Source: Pseudomonas wuhanensis (lineage in GTDB: Bacteria; Pseudomonadota; Gammaproteobacteria; Pseudomonadales; Pseudomonadaceae). From it: 64,000 nt of DNA. The stretch lies in contig NZ_CP117430.1 in the NCBI RefSeq assembly GCF_030687395.1, positions 868,001 through 932,000 on the forward strand, read 5' to 3'. Below the pieces are notes generated by a model, which made no database searches, had not been told where the DNA came from, and saw nothing but the letters and a program-made list of their open reading frames with translations. The position numbers and the translations under genes are program-made. Positions 1-8,388 of the stretch are shown piece by piece (position 1 is the stretch's first letter; each line of letters begins with the position of its first letter).

Positions 1-295
1 CCACCGTATTCACTGCGCCGATACCGCGGGCTTCCGGCGACAATTCGTCAAGCAACGGGATGATTGTCTGCTTGCACGGGAAGGTGATGTTCAGCCCGGT
101 GAAATTCATCCGTTCGGCAGCCATCAGCAGGTCGGGCAGGGCGCTGCTGTCGAGTTTCAATTGATCCAGATCGATCAACCGATACAGGTAACGCAAACCC
201 TGCGCATCGCCTTCATGCTCGTGCAGCGCGGGGGTGCGGGAAGCCTGAATGCCGGCGCCGATCAGCCCGGCCAATACCACGGTGTTCTGTGTCAT
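1..295 (-). CDS. Shikimate/quinate 5-dehydrogenase (AroE family), N-terminal part only
   Basis: The first 98 codons are present; the rest lies beyond the window start. The reading begins MTQNTVVLAGLIGAG and continues through MNFTGLNITFPCKQTIIPLL to GIGAVNTV, the substrate-binding N-terminal domain of shikimate dehydrogenases (NADP- or NAD-dependent interconversion of 3-dehydroshikimate and shikimate, or of dehydroquinate and quinate). In the NITFPCKQ motif the family's catalytic lysine is conserved. The ATG at 295 lies 5 bases after the aroQ stop, so the two are co-transcribed. Because it is paired with aroQ and not located with housekeeping aro genes, a second, possibly catabolic quinate/shikimate copy is likely, but substrate and cofactor cannot be read from this fragment. 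Confidence 0.85.
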   Translation of the reverse strand, partial: MTQNTVVLAGLIGAGIQASRTPALHEHEGDAQGLRYLYRLIDLDQLKLDSSALPDLLMAAERMNFTGLNITFPCKQTIIPLLDELSPEARGIGAVNTV

Positions 296-300
296 GACGC

Positions 301-741
301 TTAACCTTTCAAACGTTGGCTGAAATGCTCCAGCGCCAAACGATAGCCGTGGCTGCCGAAACCGCACATCACCGCCGTGGCGATGGACGAGACAAAGGAG
401 TGATGCCGGAAGGGTTCGCGGGCATGGACGTTGGACAGATGCACTTCGATCACCGGCAGTTCGCTGGCGACCAGGGCATCGCGAATGGCGACCGAGGTGT
501 GAGTCCAGGCGGCAGGGTTGATGACGATCCCGGCGCAACGACCACGGGCGGCGTGGATCCAGTCGAGCAGTTCGCCTTCATGGTTGGTCTGGCGAAACTC
601 CACTGTCAGGCCGAACTCTTCGGCAGTACGACCGCACAGTGCGGAAATGTCCGCCAGGGTTTCGTGGCCATAAGTCGCCGGTTCACGGGTGCCCAGCAGG
701 TTCAGGTTCGGGCCGTTGAGCACCAGAACGATAGGGGACAT
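301..741 (-). CDS. aroQ: Type II 3-dehydroquinate dehydratase
   Basis: A 146-residue cytosolic enzyme that interconverts 3-dehydroquinate and 3-dehydroshikimate and, in the family, forms dodecamers. The motifs are all present: [15 protein letters not shown] at the N terminus with the catalytic Tyr in PATYG, the RQTNHEGEL loop, [18 protein letters not shown] and [18 protein letters not shown] start at the second Met ([10 protein letters not shown]); an upstream in-frame ATG at 756 would add five residues (MWRDP) untypical of the family. It is the first gene of a two-gene unit with the dehydrogenase downstream. A promoter with an operator-like palindrome lies at 800-826. Confidence 0.95.
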   Translation of the reverse strand: MSPIVLVLNGPNLNLLGTREPATYGHETLADISALCGRTAEEFGLTVEFRQTNHEGELLDWIHAARGRCAGIVINPAAWTHTSVAIRDALVASELPVIEVHLSNVHAREPFRHHSFVSSIATAVMCGFGSHGYRLALEHFSQRLKG

Positions 742-799
742 CGGGTCTCTCCACATATTATTTTTGGCATTGGCCGAGGGTTTCAGCCTGTGAGGAGAA

Positions 800-826
800 A
801 TTGTACTAACTGGTTAATAAGGTCAA
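800..826 (-). promoter_or_regulatory. aroQ promoter with embedded operator-like palindrome
   Basis: Read on the minus strand, TTGACC (821-826) and TACAAT (800-805) form a sigma70-like pair with a short 15-base spacer. The spacer is filled by a near-perfect palindrome, TACTAACTGGTTAATA (804-819, 6 of 7 arm positions pairing). A protein bound there would block RNA polymerase, so repression is the natural reading. The regulator is not identified. Confidence 0.5.
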
Positions 827-876
827 TTGAAGAGGGCGTCAGGCCTGGATTATTTGTGCGGTGATCGGACAGATAC

Positions 877-920
877 AAAAAGATCGCAGCCTTCGGCAGC
901 GCCTACAGATGCGATCTTTT
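877..920 (-). terminator. Terminator / repeat-like hairpin after the LysR gene
   Basis: Perfect 11-base arms AAAAGATCGCA (877-887) and TGCGATCTTTT (910-920) enclose CCTTCGGCAGCGCCTACA-type sequence, a family of short repeats common in P. fluorescens genomes. On the minus strand the hairpin begins at the LysR stop codon and is followed by a T run, so it can also terminate that gene. Confidence 0.6.
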
Positions 921-1831
921 CAGCGCGGCAGACGCTCAACCAGAAAATCGATAAAGGCTCTTAACCGCAACGGCACATGGCGGCTTTGCGGGTACAGCAG
1001 AGTGAAGGGGCGGGAGCATCCGCTATAGGGCTTGAGCACTTCCACCAGCGAACCGTCCGCCAGTTCGTTTTCGACGATGAAGCGATAGGTTTGAAAGATC
1101 CCGGCGCCGCTTTTTGCCAGCGTCACGCCGCCCAATACGTCATCGGAGCAGCAGTAATTGCCCTCGGCCAACATCTCCCGCGGCGCGCCGTTGTCGTTGA
1201 ACAGCCAGGCAATCCGTCGCCCACTGCTGGGCAGTTCGTACTGAATGCATTCGTGCTGAGCCAAGTCATCCAGGGTCTTTGGGGTGCCGGCGCGATTCAG
1301 GTAATCAGGGCTGGCAATCATCACCAGCGCGGCGTCCTCCAACGGCCGGGCAATCAGCCCGGAGTCGGGAATGGCCCGCACACGGATTGCCATGTCATAG
1401 CCTTCGCCGACGAAATCGATGTTGCGATTGCTGATATGCGCCTCGACTTTCACGGCAGGAAAGAGAGCCCGAAACGCAGGCAGCAACGGCAGGATTCGAT
1501 GATGGGCATAGGTCGTGGGAATGCTGATGCGCAAGGTGCCGGAGGGTTCTTGCTGCTGCCCCATCACCTCGCGCTGAGCCTCGACCAGTTGTGCGAGAGC
1601 CTCACGACACTCCTCGAAATAACGCCGGCCACTGTCAGTCAGCTTGACGCTGCGGGTGGTGCGCGCAAACAGCCGTACGCCCAAACGTTCCTCCATACGC
1701 GACACCGAGCGGCTGACGGCGGCCGGGGTCACGCCCGCCACCAGGGCCGCGGCAGTAAAGCTGCCGGCTTCGGCGGCCAGGCAAAACAGTTCGATGCTGC
1801 CTAATTGAAGATCGTCGAAATGTCGCTGCAT
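920..1831 (-). CDS. LysR-family transcriptional regulator
   Basis: 303 residues, the usual LysR length. The N-terminal winged HTH reads IELFCLAAEAGSFTAAALVA, then TPAAVSRSVSRMEERLGVRLF and TRSVKLTDSG (residues about 13-70). The remainder is the periplasmic-binding-like effector domain, of the CrgA/DsdC-like class (SGTLRISIPTTYAHHRILPL). The gene is divergent from the DUF4160 gene and points toward aroQ; neither neighbour clearly names its target. LysR proteins commonly control a divergent gene, but no typical T-N11-A box was confirmed in 1832-2094. Confidence 0.9.
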   Translation of the reverse strand: MQRHFDDLQLGSIELFCLAAEAGSFTAAALVAGVTPAAVSRSVSRMEERLGVRLFARTTRSVKLTDSGRRYFEECREALAQLVEAQREVMGQQQEPSGTLRISIPTTYAHHRILPLLPAFRALFPAVKVEAHISNRNIDFVGEGYDMAIRVRAIPDSGLIARPLEDAALVMIASPDYLNRAGTPKTLDDLAQHECIQYELPSSGRRIAWLFNDNGAPREMLAEGNYCCSDDVLGGVTLAKSGAGIFQTYRFIVENELADGSLVEVLKPYSGCSRPFTLLYPQSRHVPLRLRAFIDFLVERLPR

Positions 1832-2094
1832 GATTGATTACACCAGGAATCAAATGAAGTGTCTGAACTTGTATTTATCAAATAAGAGCGCACAAATACA
1901 GCGCCGGATTCTGCACCGGCCAGGTGTTGGCAATGAAAGGATTGCTTACTCTTTTTTGCCTTGATCGGCAGCGCCCGATCAGCTTGGAACGCTAGGCTCA
2001 ATCGTGGCCGGTTGATCAATCGATCAGTGCCAGTTATCGGATTCTTCAAGGAATGGCGAATCTTCGAACTCTATAACCTAACGGATGGGTTAGC

Positions 2095-2523
2095 ATGAAC
2101 GTATGCCGCTACAAAGGGTTTTCACTGGTGGTCATGTTGCGTGATGAACACTGTCCGCCGCACGTTCACGTCGACGCAGGCACATGGAGTGCGCGCTTCA
2201 GGTTCAGCTTCTGGCACAACGGTGTCGAGCTCTGGGATGTCGTCCCTCAATCACATCGACCTCCTTTGGCTGTGCTGGAGGGATTGCGCCAGACACTCAG
2301 GCAACCTGCCCATTTACGGCGAGCCCGTGGCATCTGGTGGAGCAAATTGCAGACGGCTTGCCTCGACAATCAGTTATGGGATTGGCAGGGCAATGAAGTG
2401 GTCGTGATGAAGAGGATTGCCAGCACGACTTACATGATTGGTTCGGCTCGCTATGAGCCGGAGAGCAACAAGACCCTGCTGGCCTTGATGGGAGCACCCG
2501 AGGGCGTGGAGATCGAATTATGA
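2095..2523 (+). CDS. DUF4160-family protein (toxin-antitoxin-like pair, first gene)
   Basis: 142 residues. The N terminus (YKGFSLVVMLRDEHCPPHVHV, residues about 4-25) is the hallmark of DUF4160, whose members carry a conserved D-E/H-x-P-P-H-x-H-V segment. It overlaps the next gene by 4 bases (ATGA), so translation is coupled. DUF4160-DUF2442 pairs recur in bacteria and have been predicted to be toxin-antitoxin modules; a biochemical activity is not known to me. The C-terminal half (WWSKLQTACLDNQLWDWQGN onward) is an extension beyond the short typical domain. Confidence 0.7.
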   Translation: MNVCRYKGFSLVVMLRDEHCPPHVHVDAGTWSARFRFSFWHNGVELWDVVPQSHRPPLAVLEGLRQTLRQPAHLRRARGIWWSKLQTACLDNQLWDWQGNEVVVMKRIASTTYMIGSARYEPESNKTLLALMGAPEGVEIEL

Positions 2524-2966
2524 AAACTATAAGCGCAAAAATGCAGGTCGAGCACCCAGTGACCGAAGGCGCCCTGGACGAAGCGATCGAGAGTGGTGAG
2601 GCGCGTCGTCGTGCCGGATTGAATGCGACGACGGTGATCTTTCTTGATCCGTGTCTCGCCGTCGGCTTCGAGGATGGCAGCGGTGTGTTGTTGCCAGTAA
2701 AAAACTATCCGGAGTTCGATGGTTTTGAGACCGAGGATTTCGCCGGGCTGAAAGTCGGTTTCGCCGGAGCCGCGCTTTGTCATGAAGACAAGGAATTGCA
2801 GGTGTCCATCGCCGGTTTGATTTCGGCGAGTAAACCCCTTATGGATATGGCCGCCTCGGTGATCGCCTCGCGCAATGGTCGTCAGAGCAGCGCGGCGAAG
2901 GCCGAGGCTGCGCGGGCTAACGGCAAGAAGGGCGGTCGCCCGCGCAAGGTCGATGTGGCGCGTTGA
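2520..2966 (+). CDS. DUF2442-family protein with basic GRPRK tail (pair, second gene)
   Basis: 148 residues, starting inside the stop of the DUF4160 gene. The central part (LDPCLAVGFEDGSGVLLPVKNYPEF, about residues 40-65) fits DUF2442: strands that match the element order of a small beta-rich domain. The C terminus, ARANGKKGGRPRKVDVAR, is strongly basic and contains a GRP core flanked by K/R, like an AT-hook, so DNA binding and autoregulation of the pair are plausible. Function is inferred from the pairing only. Confidence 0.65.
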   Translation: MKTISAKMQVEHPVTEGALDEAIESGEARRRAGLNATTVIFLDPCLAVGFEDGSGVLLPVKNYPEFDGFETEDFAGLKVGFAGAALCHEDKELQVSIAGLISASKPLMDMAASVIASRNGRQSSAAKAEAARANGKKGGRPRKVDVAR

Positions 2967-3020
2967 TCGCCCACAAAAAAGCCGTCCAGTGGACGGCTGA
3001 TTTGTATATGAAGGCTGCAA

Positions 3021-4100
3021 TCAACGACGGGTCAACAACACCCCGGATTCCATGTGATGGGTCCACGGAAACTGGTCGAACATCGCGCATTGGGTAATGC
3101 GGTGAGTGTCGTGCAGTTGGGCGATGTTGGCCGCCAGGGTTTGCGGGTTGCAGGAAATGTAGAGGATGTTGTCGAAGCGTCGGGTCAGTTCGCACGTGTC
3201 CGGGTCCATGCCGGCGCGTGGCGGATCGACGAACACGCTACCGAACTCGTAGCTCTTGAGGTCGATGCCATGCAGGCGCCGGAACGGGCGAACTTCGTTC
3301 AGGGCTTCGGTCAGCTCTTCGGCAGACAGACGCACCAGCGTGACATTACCCACCGCGTTTTCGCTCAGGTTGCTGAGTGCCGCGTTGACCGAGGTCTTGC
3401 TGATTTCGGTGGCCAGCACTTTGCGCACGCGGGTAGCGAACGGCAGGGTGAAGTTGCCGTTGCCGCAATACAGCTCCAGCAGATCATCCTGGCGATCACC
3501 GAGAGCGTTATACGCCCAGTTGAGCATCTTCTGGTTCACCGTGCCGTTGGGTTGGGTGAACGCGCCTTCCGGCTGGCGATAGCTGAAGGTGCGGCCGCCA
3601 ACTTCGAGCTTCTCGACCACGTAATCGTGACCGATCACTTCGCGCTTGCCCTTCGAGCGACCGATGATGCTGACGTTCAGGTCGGCTGCCAGTTTCGATG
3701 CGGCCGTGTGCCAGTGCTCGTCCAGCGGGCGGTGATAGCACAGGGTGATCATCGCATCGCCAGCCAGGGTGGTGAGGAACTCCACCTGAAACAGCTTGTG
3801 GCTCAGGGCCGCACTCGCTTGCCAGGCCGCCTTGAGTTGCGGCATCAATTGGTTGATGCGCAGGCTGGCAATCGGGAACTCTTCGATCAGGATCGGCGTG
3901 CGTTTGTCTTCCTGGGAAAACATTGCGTAATGGCGCTCGCCGGCTTCGCGCCACAGGCGGAACTCGGCACGCAGTCGGAAGTTTTTCAGCGGCGAATCAA
4001 ACACCGCAGGTTCCGGTGCATCGAACGGGGCCAGCAGATCACGCAGGCGCGTGACCTTTTCTTCGAGCTGAACGGCGTAAGCCTGGGAATCAAAAGTCAT
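3021..4100 (-). CDS. trmA: tRNA (uracil-54-C5)-methyltransferase
   Basis: 359 residues. It methylates U54 in the T-loop of tRNA using S-adenosylmethionine. Visible motifs: the SAM-binding [16 protein letters not shown], the [10 protein letters not shown] segment, the catalytic-cysteine motif [13 protein letters not shown] and the C-terminal general base in [17 protein letters not shown] start at MTFDSQAY (4100), whose ATG overlaps the permease stop (ATGA, 4097-4100); an upstream in-frame start at 4112 would lie within the permease. Co-transcription with the purine permease is indicated by the overlap. Confidence 0.95.
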   Translation of the reverse strand: MTFDSQAYAVQLEEKVTRLRDLLAPFDAPEPAVFDSPLKNFRLRAEFRLWREAGERHYAMFSQEDKRTPILIEEFPIASLRINQLMPQLKAAWQASAALSHKLFQVEFLTTLAGDAMITLCYHRPLDEHWHTAASKLAADLNVSIIGRSKGKREVIGHDYVVEKLEVGGRTFSYRQPEGAFTQPNGTVNQKMLNWAYNALGDRQDDLLELYCGNGNFTLPFATRVRKVLATEISKTSVNAALSNLSENAVGNVTLVRLSAEELTEALNEVRPFRRLHGIDLKSYEFGSVFVDPPRAGMDPDTCELTRRFDNILYISCNPQTLAANIAQLHDTHRITQCAMFDQFPWTHHMESGVLLTRR

Positions 4101-5392
4101 GCGTTGAACCAACCCAACTTGATCACGAACAGAATCGACAGAATCACCAGCGCCGAATTCAACTCACGGCCGCGACCGGACAGCAACTTGATGGCTGTCC
4201 AGGAGATGAAGCCGAAGGCGATACCGTTGGCAATGGAATAAGTGAATGGCATGGCCAGGGCGGTGACCACGACCGGTGCGGCGACAGTGATGTCGTCCCA
4301 GTCTATTTCCGCAAGGCCGGATGTCATCAGTACGGCGACGAACAGCAACGCAGGCGCGGTGGCGAAGGCTGGAACGCTGGCCGCCAATGGCGAGAAGAAC
4401 AGCGCCAGCAGGAACAGAATCGCGACCACGATGGCAGTCAGACCGGTGCGGCCACCGGCACTCACGCCGGCTGCGGATTCGATGTAGCTGGTGGTGGTCG
4501 AGGTGCCCAGCAACGAACCGGCCATGGCCGCGGTGCTGTCGGCGATCAGGGCGCGGCCCATTTTCGGCATGTGGCCGTCCTTGCCCATCAGGCCGGCGCG
4601 CTTGGCGACGCCGATCAGGGTGCCGGAGTTGTCGAACAGGTCAACGAACAGGAAGGCGAAAATCACGCTGACCAGGCCGATGTCCAGCGCGCCCATGATG
4701 TCCAGTTGCAGGAAGGTCGGTGCCAGCGACGGCGGCATCGACATCACGCCGCCGAACGGGGTGAAGCCCACCAGGATGGAGACGATGGTCACCGCCAGAA
4801 TGCCAATCAGCACCGCTCCACGAACTTTCAGGGCCTCCAGGGCAACGATCAGGGCAAAACCGAGTGTCGCGAGGATCGGCGCCGGTTGCTTCAGGTCGCC
4901 GAGGCCGACCATGGTCGCCGGATTGCTGACGACAATGCCGGCGTTGTGCAGGGCGATCAGTGCCAGGAACAGGCCGATACCGGCGGCAATCGCCGAGCGC
5001 AGCGCCAATGGGATGCTGTTGATGATCCATTCACGGATGCGGAAGATCGACAGCAGAAAAAACATTACCGCCGAGAGGAACACCGCGCCCAGCGCCACTT
5101 GCCAGGTGTGGCCCATGTGCAGGACCACGGTGTAGGTGAAGAAGGCGTTCAGTCCCATGCCCGGTGCGAGGGCGATCGGGTAGTTGGCGATCAGGCCCAT
5201 GGTCGCCGAGCCGATGGCGGCTGCCAGACAGGTGGCGACGAACACCGCGCCCTTGTCCATGCCGGTCTCGCCGAGGATGCTCGGATTGACGAACAGAATG
5301 TAGGCCATGGCCAAGAAGGTCGTGACGCCCGCCAGAATCTCGGTCCGCACGTTGGTGTTGTGTGCCTTGAGTTGAAACAGCCTTTCCAGCAT
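4097..5392 (-). CDS. NCS2-family purine permease (AzgA/AdeQ/GhxP type)
   Basis: 431 residues with roughly 12-14 hydrophobic segments. The signatures are those of the adenine/guanine/hypoxanthine subfamily: [20 protein letters not shown] at the N terminus, [37 protein letters not shown], and [25 protein letters not shown]. These proteins are inner-membrane proton symporters for nucleobases. The exact base cannot be read from sequence. It is the first gene of a unit with trmA. I saw no purine riboswitch-like core in the 225-base upstream gap. Confidence 0.9.
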   Translation of the reverse strand: MLERLFQLKAHNTNVRTEILAGVTTFLAMAYILFVNPSILGETGMDKGAVFVATCLAAAIGSATMGLIANYPIALAPGMGLNAFFTYTVVLHMGHTWQVALGAVFLSAVMFFLLSIFRIREWIINSIPLALRSAIAAGIGLFLALIALHNAGIVVSNPATMVGLGDLKQPAPILATLGFALIVALEALKVRGAVLIGILAVTIVSILVGFTPFGGVMSMPPSLAPTFLQLDIMGALDIGLVSVIFAFLFVDLFDNSGTLIGVAKRAGLMGKDGHMPKMGRALIADSTAAMAGSLLGTSTTTSYIESAAGVSAGGRTGLTAIVVAILFLLALFFSPLAASVPAFATAPALLFVAVLMTSGLAEIDWDDITVAAPVVVTALAMPFTYSIANGIAFGFISWTAIKLLSGRGRELNSALVILSILFVIKLGWFNA

Positions 5393-5617
5393 GTCTGCTC
5401 CCCGTGGCGCGCCCGGCGCCGTGAATGTATCGACCTCAACAGCAAAGCACAGACCGCTGCAGGCGCCTGGGTATTTTCTGTGGGTCGGAAAAAGCCGCGC
5501 ATCATACCAGCAGCGTGGGGCTATGGCTGCTTATGGCTGCGATCGTCGCCGATGTTTTGCACAAAAGGGAACTGCGCCATACTGCGCGCTGTTTTTTGGG
5601 GGAGGGAGGGGGTAGAT

Positions 5618-6073
5618 ATGTATTGCATTAATAAGCGTGTGGTTGCGGCATTTGGGGTGCTGCTTACCTGTTTCATCGGAGCGCAAACAGCCTCTGCGGC
5701 CATGGCTCAACCGTTGAGCCAGGTGAAGGTGCTCAAGGTCGAATCGCCATCCTGTGGATTTGAAAGTATTGCGGACGGTCAGGATCAGACGCGCTGCGAC
5801 CACAGTGGCCCGAACATCAAGGTCTACGTGCTGGAGGTCGGCTACGGTCGCGAGCCTCATGTTGCGCTGGACGGTTTCAAAGTGGACGGCACCCGAACCC
5901 CTGTCTGTGCTTTTGATACCGGCAACCTGACCGAGTGCTCCGCCGGGAAAAAAACCGTCGGCTATCTGTACATCTTCAACCTGGCAGGCAAGCAGGACGG
6001 CACCTTCACGTTCAGCAACACCTCGATCAACGCGCCGGGCAATACGCTGTCGACGCAGCTTTACATCAAGTAA
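5618..6073 (+). CDS. Secreted small protein, possibly DUF4879
   Basis: 151 residues. I chose the ATG at 5618 because a GGAGGGAGGG ribosome-binding tract precedes it. Residues 1-27 are a Sec signal peptide (basic start, hydrophobic core, cleavage near ASA-AMA). The mature part has four cysteines (SPSCGFES, TRCDHSG, PVCAFDTG, TECSAGK), enough for two disulfides, and a beta-rich pattern ending TFSNTSINAPGNTLSTQLYIK. The arrangement reminds me of DUF4879 proteins (YolA-like), but this is recollection and the role is unknown. It stands alone, with no operon partner. Confidence 0.65.
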   Translation: MYCINKRVVAAFGVLLTCFIGAQTASAAMAQPLSQVKVLKVESPSCGFESIADGQDQTRCDHSGPNIKVYVLEVGYGREPHVALDGFKVDGTRTPVCAFDTGNLTECSAGKKTVGYLYIFNLAGKQDGTFTFSNTSINAPGNTLSTQLYIK

Positions 6074-6140
6074 TGGCTGGCCTTGAACAAGGGTCAGGAA
6101 AGCTGACTACGCTTTAAAGATCATCCTGTGGACCGCACCC

Positions 6141-6692
6141 ATGACCTTTAGAGCCCTGATTACCCTCGCCGAGGGCATCGACGATCTGCAAACCGTGACC
6201 CTGATTGATGTGCTGCGCCGCGCCAAGGTTGAAGTGGTGGTGGCCAGCATCGAGTCGCGACGCATGCTCACCTGCGCTCGCGGCACCCGCTTGACCGCCG
6301 ATGCGATGTTGGTGGATTTGCTCGCCCAACCCTTCGACCTGATCGTTCTGCCTGGCGGTGCGGTAGGAGCGCAGCATTTGGCGGCCCACCAACCCCTGCA
6401 ACAACTGATCAAGGACCAGGCCGCAGCCGGGCGTCTGTTCGCCGGTATTGCCGAATCTCCGGCACTGGCGCTGCAAACCTTTGGCGTTTTGCGTCAGCGA
6501 CGCATGACTTGCTTGCCCACTGTCAGCAATCAACTGTCGGGCTGTAACTTCATCGATCAACCGGTGGTGGTCGATGGCAATTGCATCACCGCTCAGGGTT
6601 CAGGCGCCGCGTTGGCGTTTGCGCTGACGCTGGTGGAGCACCTCTGTGGCAAAGCCATGCGGTCAACGGTGGCGGGGGAGTTGCAGGTTTAG
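6141..6692 (+). CDS. DJ-1/PfpI-family protein, likely catalytically inactive
   Basis: 183 residues over the whole DJ-1/YajL fold: RALITLAEGIDDLQTVTLID at the N terminus, DLIVLPGG in the middle, and LTAQGSGAALAF-like C-terminal glycine motif (ITAQGSGAALAFALTLVEHL). The two signature catalytic positions are changed. The nucleophile-elbow AICAxP reads GIAESP, giving Ala for the Cys, and the Glu of the E-E-x-E-T segment is Gln (DDLQT). Active members act as chaperone/deglycase or glyoxalase III, so this protein may be a binding or regulatory paralogue. It is convergent with the MFS gene, 18 bases apart, without an obvious terminator between them. Confidence 0.85.
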   Translation: MTFRALITLAEGIDDLQTVTLIDVLRRAKVEVVVASIESRRMLTCARGTRLTADAMLVDLLAQPFDLIVLPGGAVGAQHLAAHQPLQQLIKDQAAAGRLFAGIAESPALALQTFGVLRQRRMTCLPTVSNQLSGCNFIDQPVVVDGNCITAQGSGAALAFALTLVEHLCGKAMRSTVAGELQV

Positions 6693-6710
6693 AGTGCCCT
6701 GGACAACACG

Positions 6711-7949
6711 TCAGACCCTGACCTCTTCCACCGGCACATGCATACGGTCGCGGTTGGCCAGGGTCGGGAACAGTTTGATCCAGGCCCCGGTCACCATCAG
6801 CGTGCCGATGCCGCCCATCACCACTGCCGGCACCGTGCCGAACCAGTGGGCCGTCAGGCCGGACTCGAACTCGCCGAGCTGATTCGAAGCGCCGATGAAC
6901 AAGCCATTCACAGCGCTGACCCGGCCGCGCATTTCGTCGGGGGTTTCCAGTTGCACGAATGAGGCACGGATTACCATGCTGATCATGTCCGCTGCACCCA
7001 AGACCACCAGCACGGCGAGAGAAAACCAGAACGAAGTCGACAGGCCGAAAGCGATGGTCGCTACGCCGAATACACCCACGGCGGTGAACATGACCCGCCC
7101 GACGTTTCGCTCCACGGCAAATCGCGCGAGAAACAGCGACATCAGCAGCGCACCGACTGCAGGGGCTGAACGCAGCAGGCCCAGACCCCACGGGCCGGTC
7201 AGCAGAATATCTTTGGCGAACACCGGCAGCAGCGCGGTCGCGCCACCCAGCAGGACGGCAAACAGGTCCAGGGAAATCGCCCCGAGAATGTCTGGGCGAC
7301 TGCGAATGAAGCGGATGCCCGCCAGCAGCGAATCCAGGGTGGCCTTGCCCTTGTTCAGCGGTGTCTGCCGGGCCGGGAGGTTGAGCATCAGCGCACAGGC
7401 GATGAGGTAGAGGATCACCGTCGGGCCATACACCCAGACGCTGCCGAAGGCGTAGAGCAAACCGCCCAGTGCCGGGGCGACGATGGTCGCTGATTGTTGT
7501 GCAGATTGCGCAGCGGCAACCGCGCGGGGGAACAACGCGCTGGGCACGATGCTCGGCAGCAATGCCTGAGTTGTCGGCATTTCGAAGGAGCGGGCGGCAC
7601 CGAGCAGGAACGCGAGGATGAAGATCATCTCCCGGGTGACATGGTCGGTCGCGCTGCCAATGGCCAGCGACAGGGCAATCAGCGCTTGCAGGGACTGACA
7701 AATCGCCGCGACCTTGCGCCGGTCATAGCGGTCCGCGACATGCCCGGTGTGCAGCATGAACAATACCCGCGGAGCAAACTCCACCAAACCTACCAAGCCC
7801 AGATCGAGCACGTTGCCAGTCAGTTGATACAGATTCCAGCCGATTGCCACAGTCAACATCTGAAAACCGCTGGCGGTAAACACCCGAGCCAGCCAGAACG
7901 CGATGAACGGGCGGTGATGACGTAACAGCAGGGGCGCTTGGTTGGGCAT
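6711..7949 (-). CDS. MFS transporter (EntS-like, MFS_3 group)
   Basis: 412 residues with about 12 predicted membrane helices. The A-loop between helices 2 and 3 is typical of major-facilitator exporters (GHVADRYDRRKVAAICQSL), and the early FWLARVFTASGFQMLTVAIGW fits the EntS-like (siderophore exporter) branch. The second half repeats the pattern (AFVQLETPDEMRGRVSAVNGLFIGASNQLGEF; MRGRVSA is common in this group). It is probably a proton-coupled exporter in the inner membrane. No siderophore genes are near, so the substrate is unknown. Confidence 0.85.
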   Translation of the reverse strand: MPNQAPLLLRHHRPFIAFWLARVFTASGFQMLTVAIGWNLYQLTGNVLDLGLVGLVEFAPRVLFMLHTGHVADRYDRRKVAAICQSLQALIALSLAIGSATDHVTREMIFILAFLLGAARSFEMPTTQALLPSIVPSALFPRAVAAAQSAQQSATIVAPALGGLLYAFGSVWVYGPTVILYLIACALMLNLPARQTPLNKGKATLDSLLAGIRFIRSRPDILGAISLDLFAVLLGGATALLPVFAKDILLTGPWGLGLLRSAPAVGALLMSLFLARFAVERNVGRVMFTAVGVFGVATIAFGLSTSFWFSLAVLVVLGAADMISMVIRASFVQLETPDEMRGRVSAVNGLFIGASNQLGEFESGLTAHWFGTVPAVVMGGIGTLMVTGAWIKLFPTLANRDRMHVPVEEVRV

Positions 7950-8064
7950 CTGAAGGCAGGTCTTGAGCGAGGGAAGGGCGAGATTATCACCAACCTGTAA
8001 CCGGAAGTTGCGAGCGCGGAAAATTTAGTTAGCTAGACACCGATCTACGCAGCCCTTAAATCCC

Positions 8065-8095
8065 CTGTGGCGAGGGGCAAGCCCCCTCGCCACAG
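8065..8095. repeat. REP-like palindrome (GTGGCGAGGGG type)
   Basis: Two perfect 13-base arms, CTGTGGCGAGGGG and CCCCTCGCCACAG, with a 5-base loop. This is a different REP type from the TGTGGGAGCGGGC copies elsewhere in the window. It lies in the 439-base gap 7950-8388 between divergent genes; the rest of the gap holds the ANR site at 8214 and the cio leader. Confidence 0.75.
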
Positions 8096-8213
8096 TTAGC
8101 CAGCCACCCAAAAGATGTATTGCAGCCCATGACAAAACCCGTGAGGCAACCTGTCACGCGGCAAAAGACCACACCGTCCATCGGCAAAAATGCGACTACT
8201 CTTTCAGCGTTGC

Positions 8214-8227
8214 TTGATCCAGATCAA
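8214..8227. promoter_or_regulatory. ANR/FNR box upstream of cioA
   Basis: TTGATCCAGATCAA is a perfect match to the FNR/ANR consensus TTGAT-N4-ATCAA. It lies 162 bases before the cioA start codon. In P. aeruginosa the cio operon is repressed by ANR at low oxygen, so this is most likely the site of oxygen control here. Confidence 0.85.
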
Positions 8228-8388
8228 GACCCTTCGTGGAAATGATCCGGCGGCCAGATGGCCAGATTCCCTACGTTGTGATGATGGTAGAAAAAGAACG
8301 AATTCAAATTCGACACACTCCATAACCGTGGGGGCAGTGGGTGCAGGCCGCAAGCCTTCAGCCGGTATTACCTGACAGAGGAAAACTT

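Noticed and set aside
1801..2049. An 82-codon frame overlapping the LysR start
   Set aside because: It overlaps the LysR initiation region, has no RBS and no family likeness.
5393..5617. A purine riboswitch before the NCS2 permease
   Set aside because: I could not find the conserved three-way junction core; the gap looks like an ordinary promoter region.
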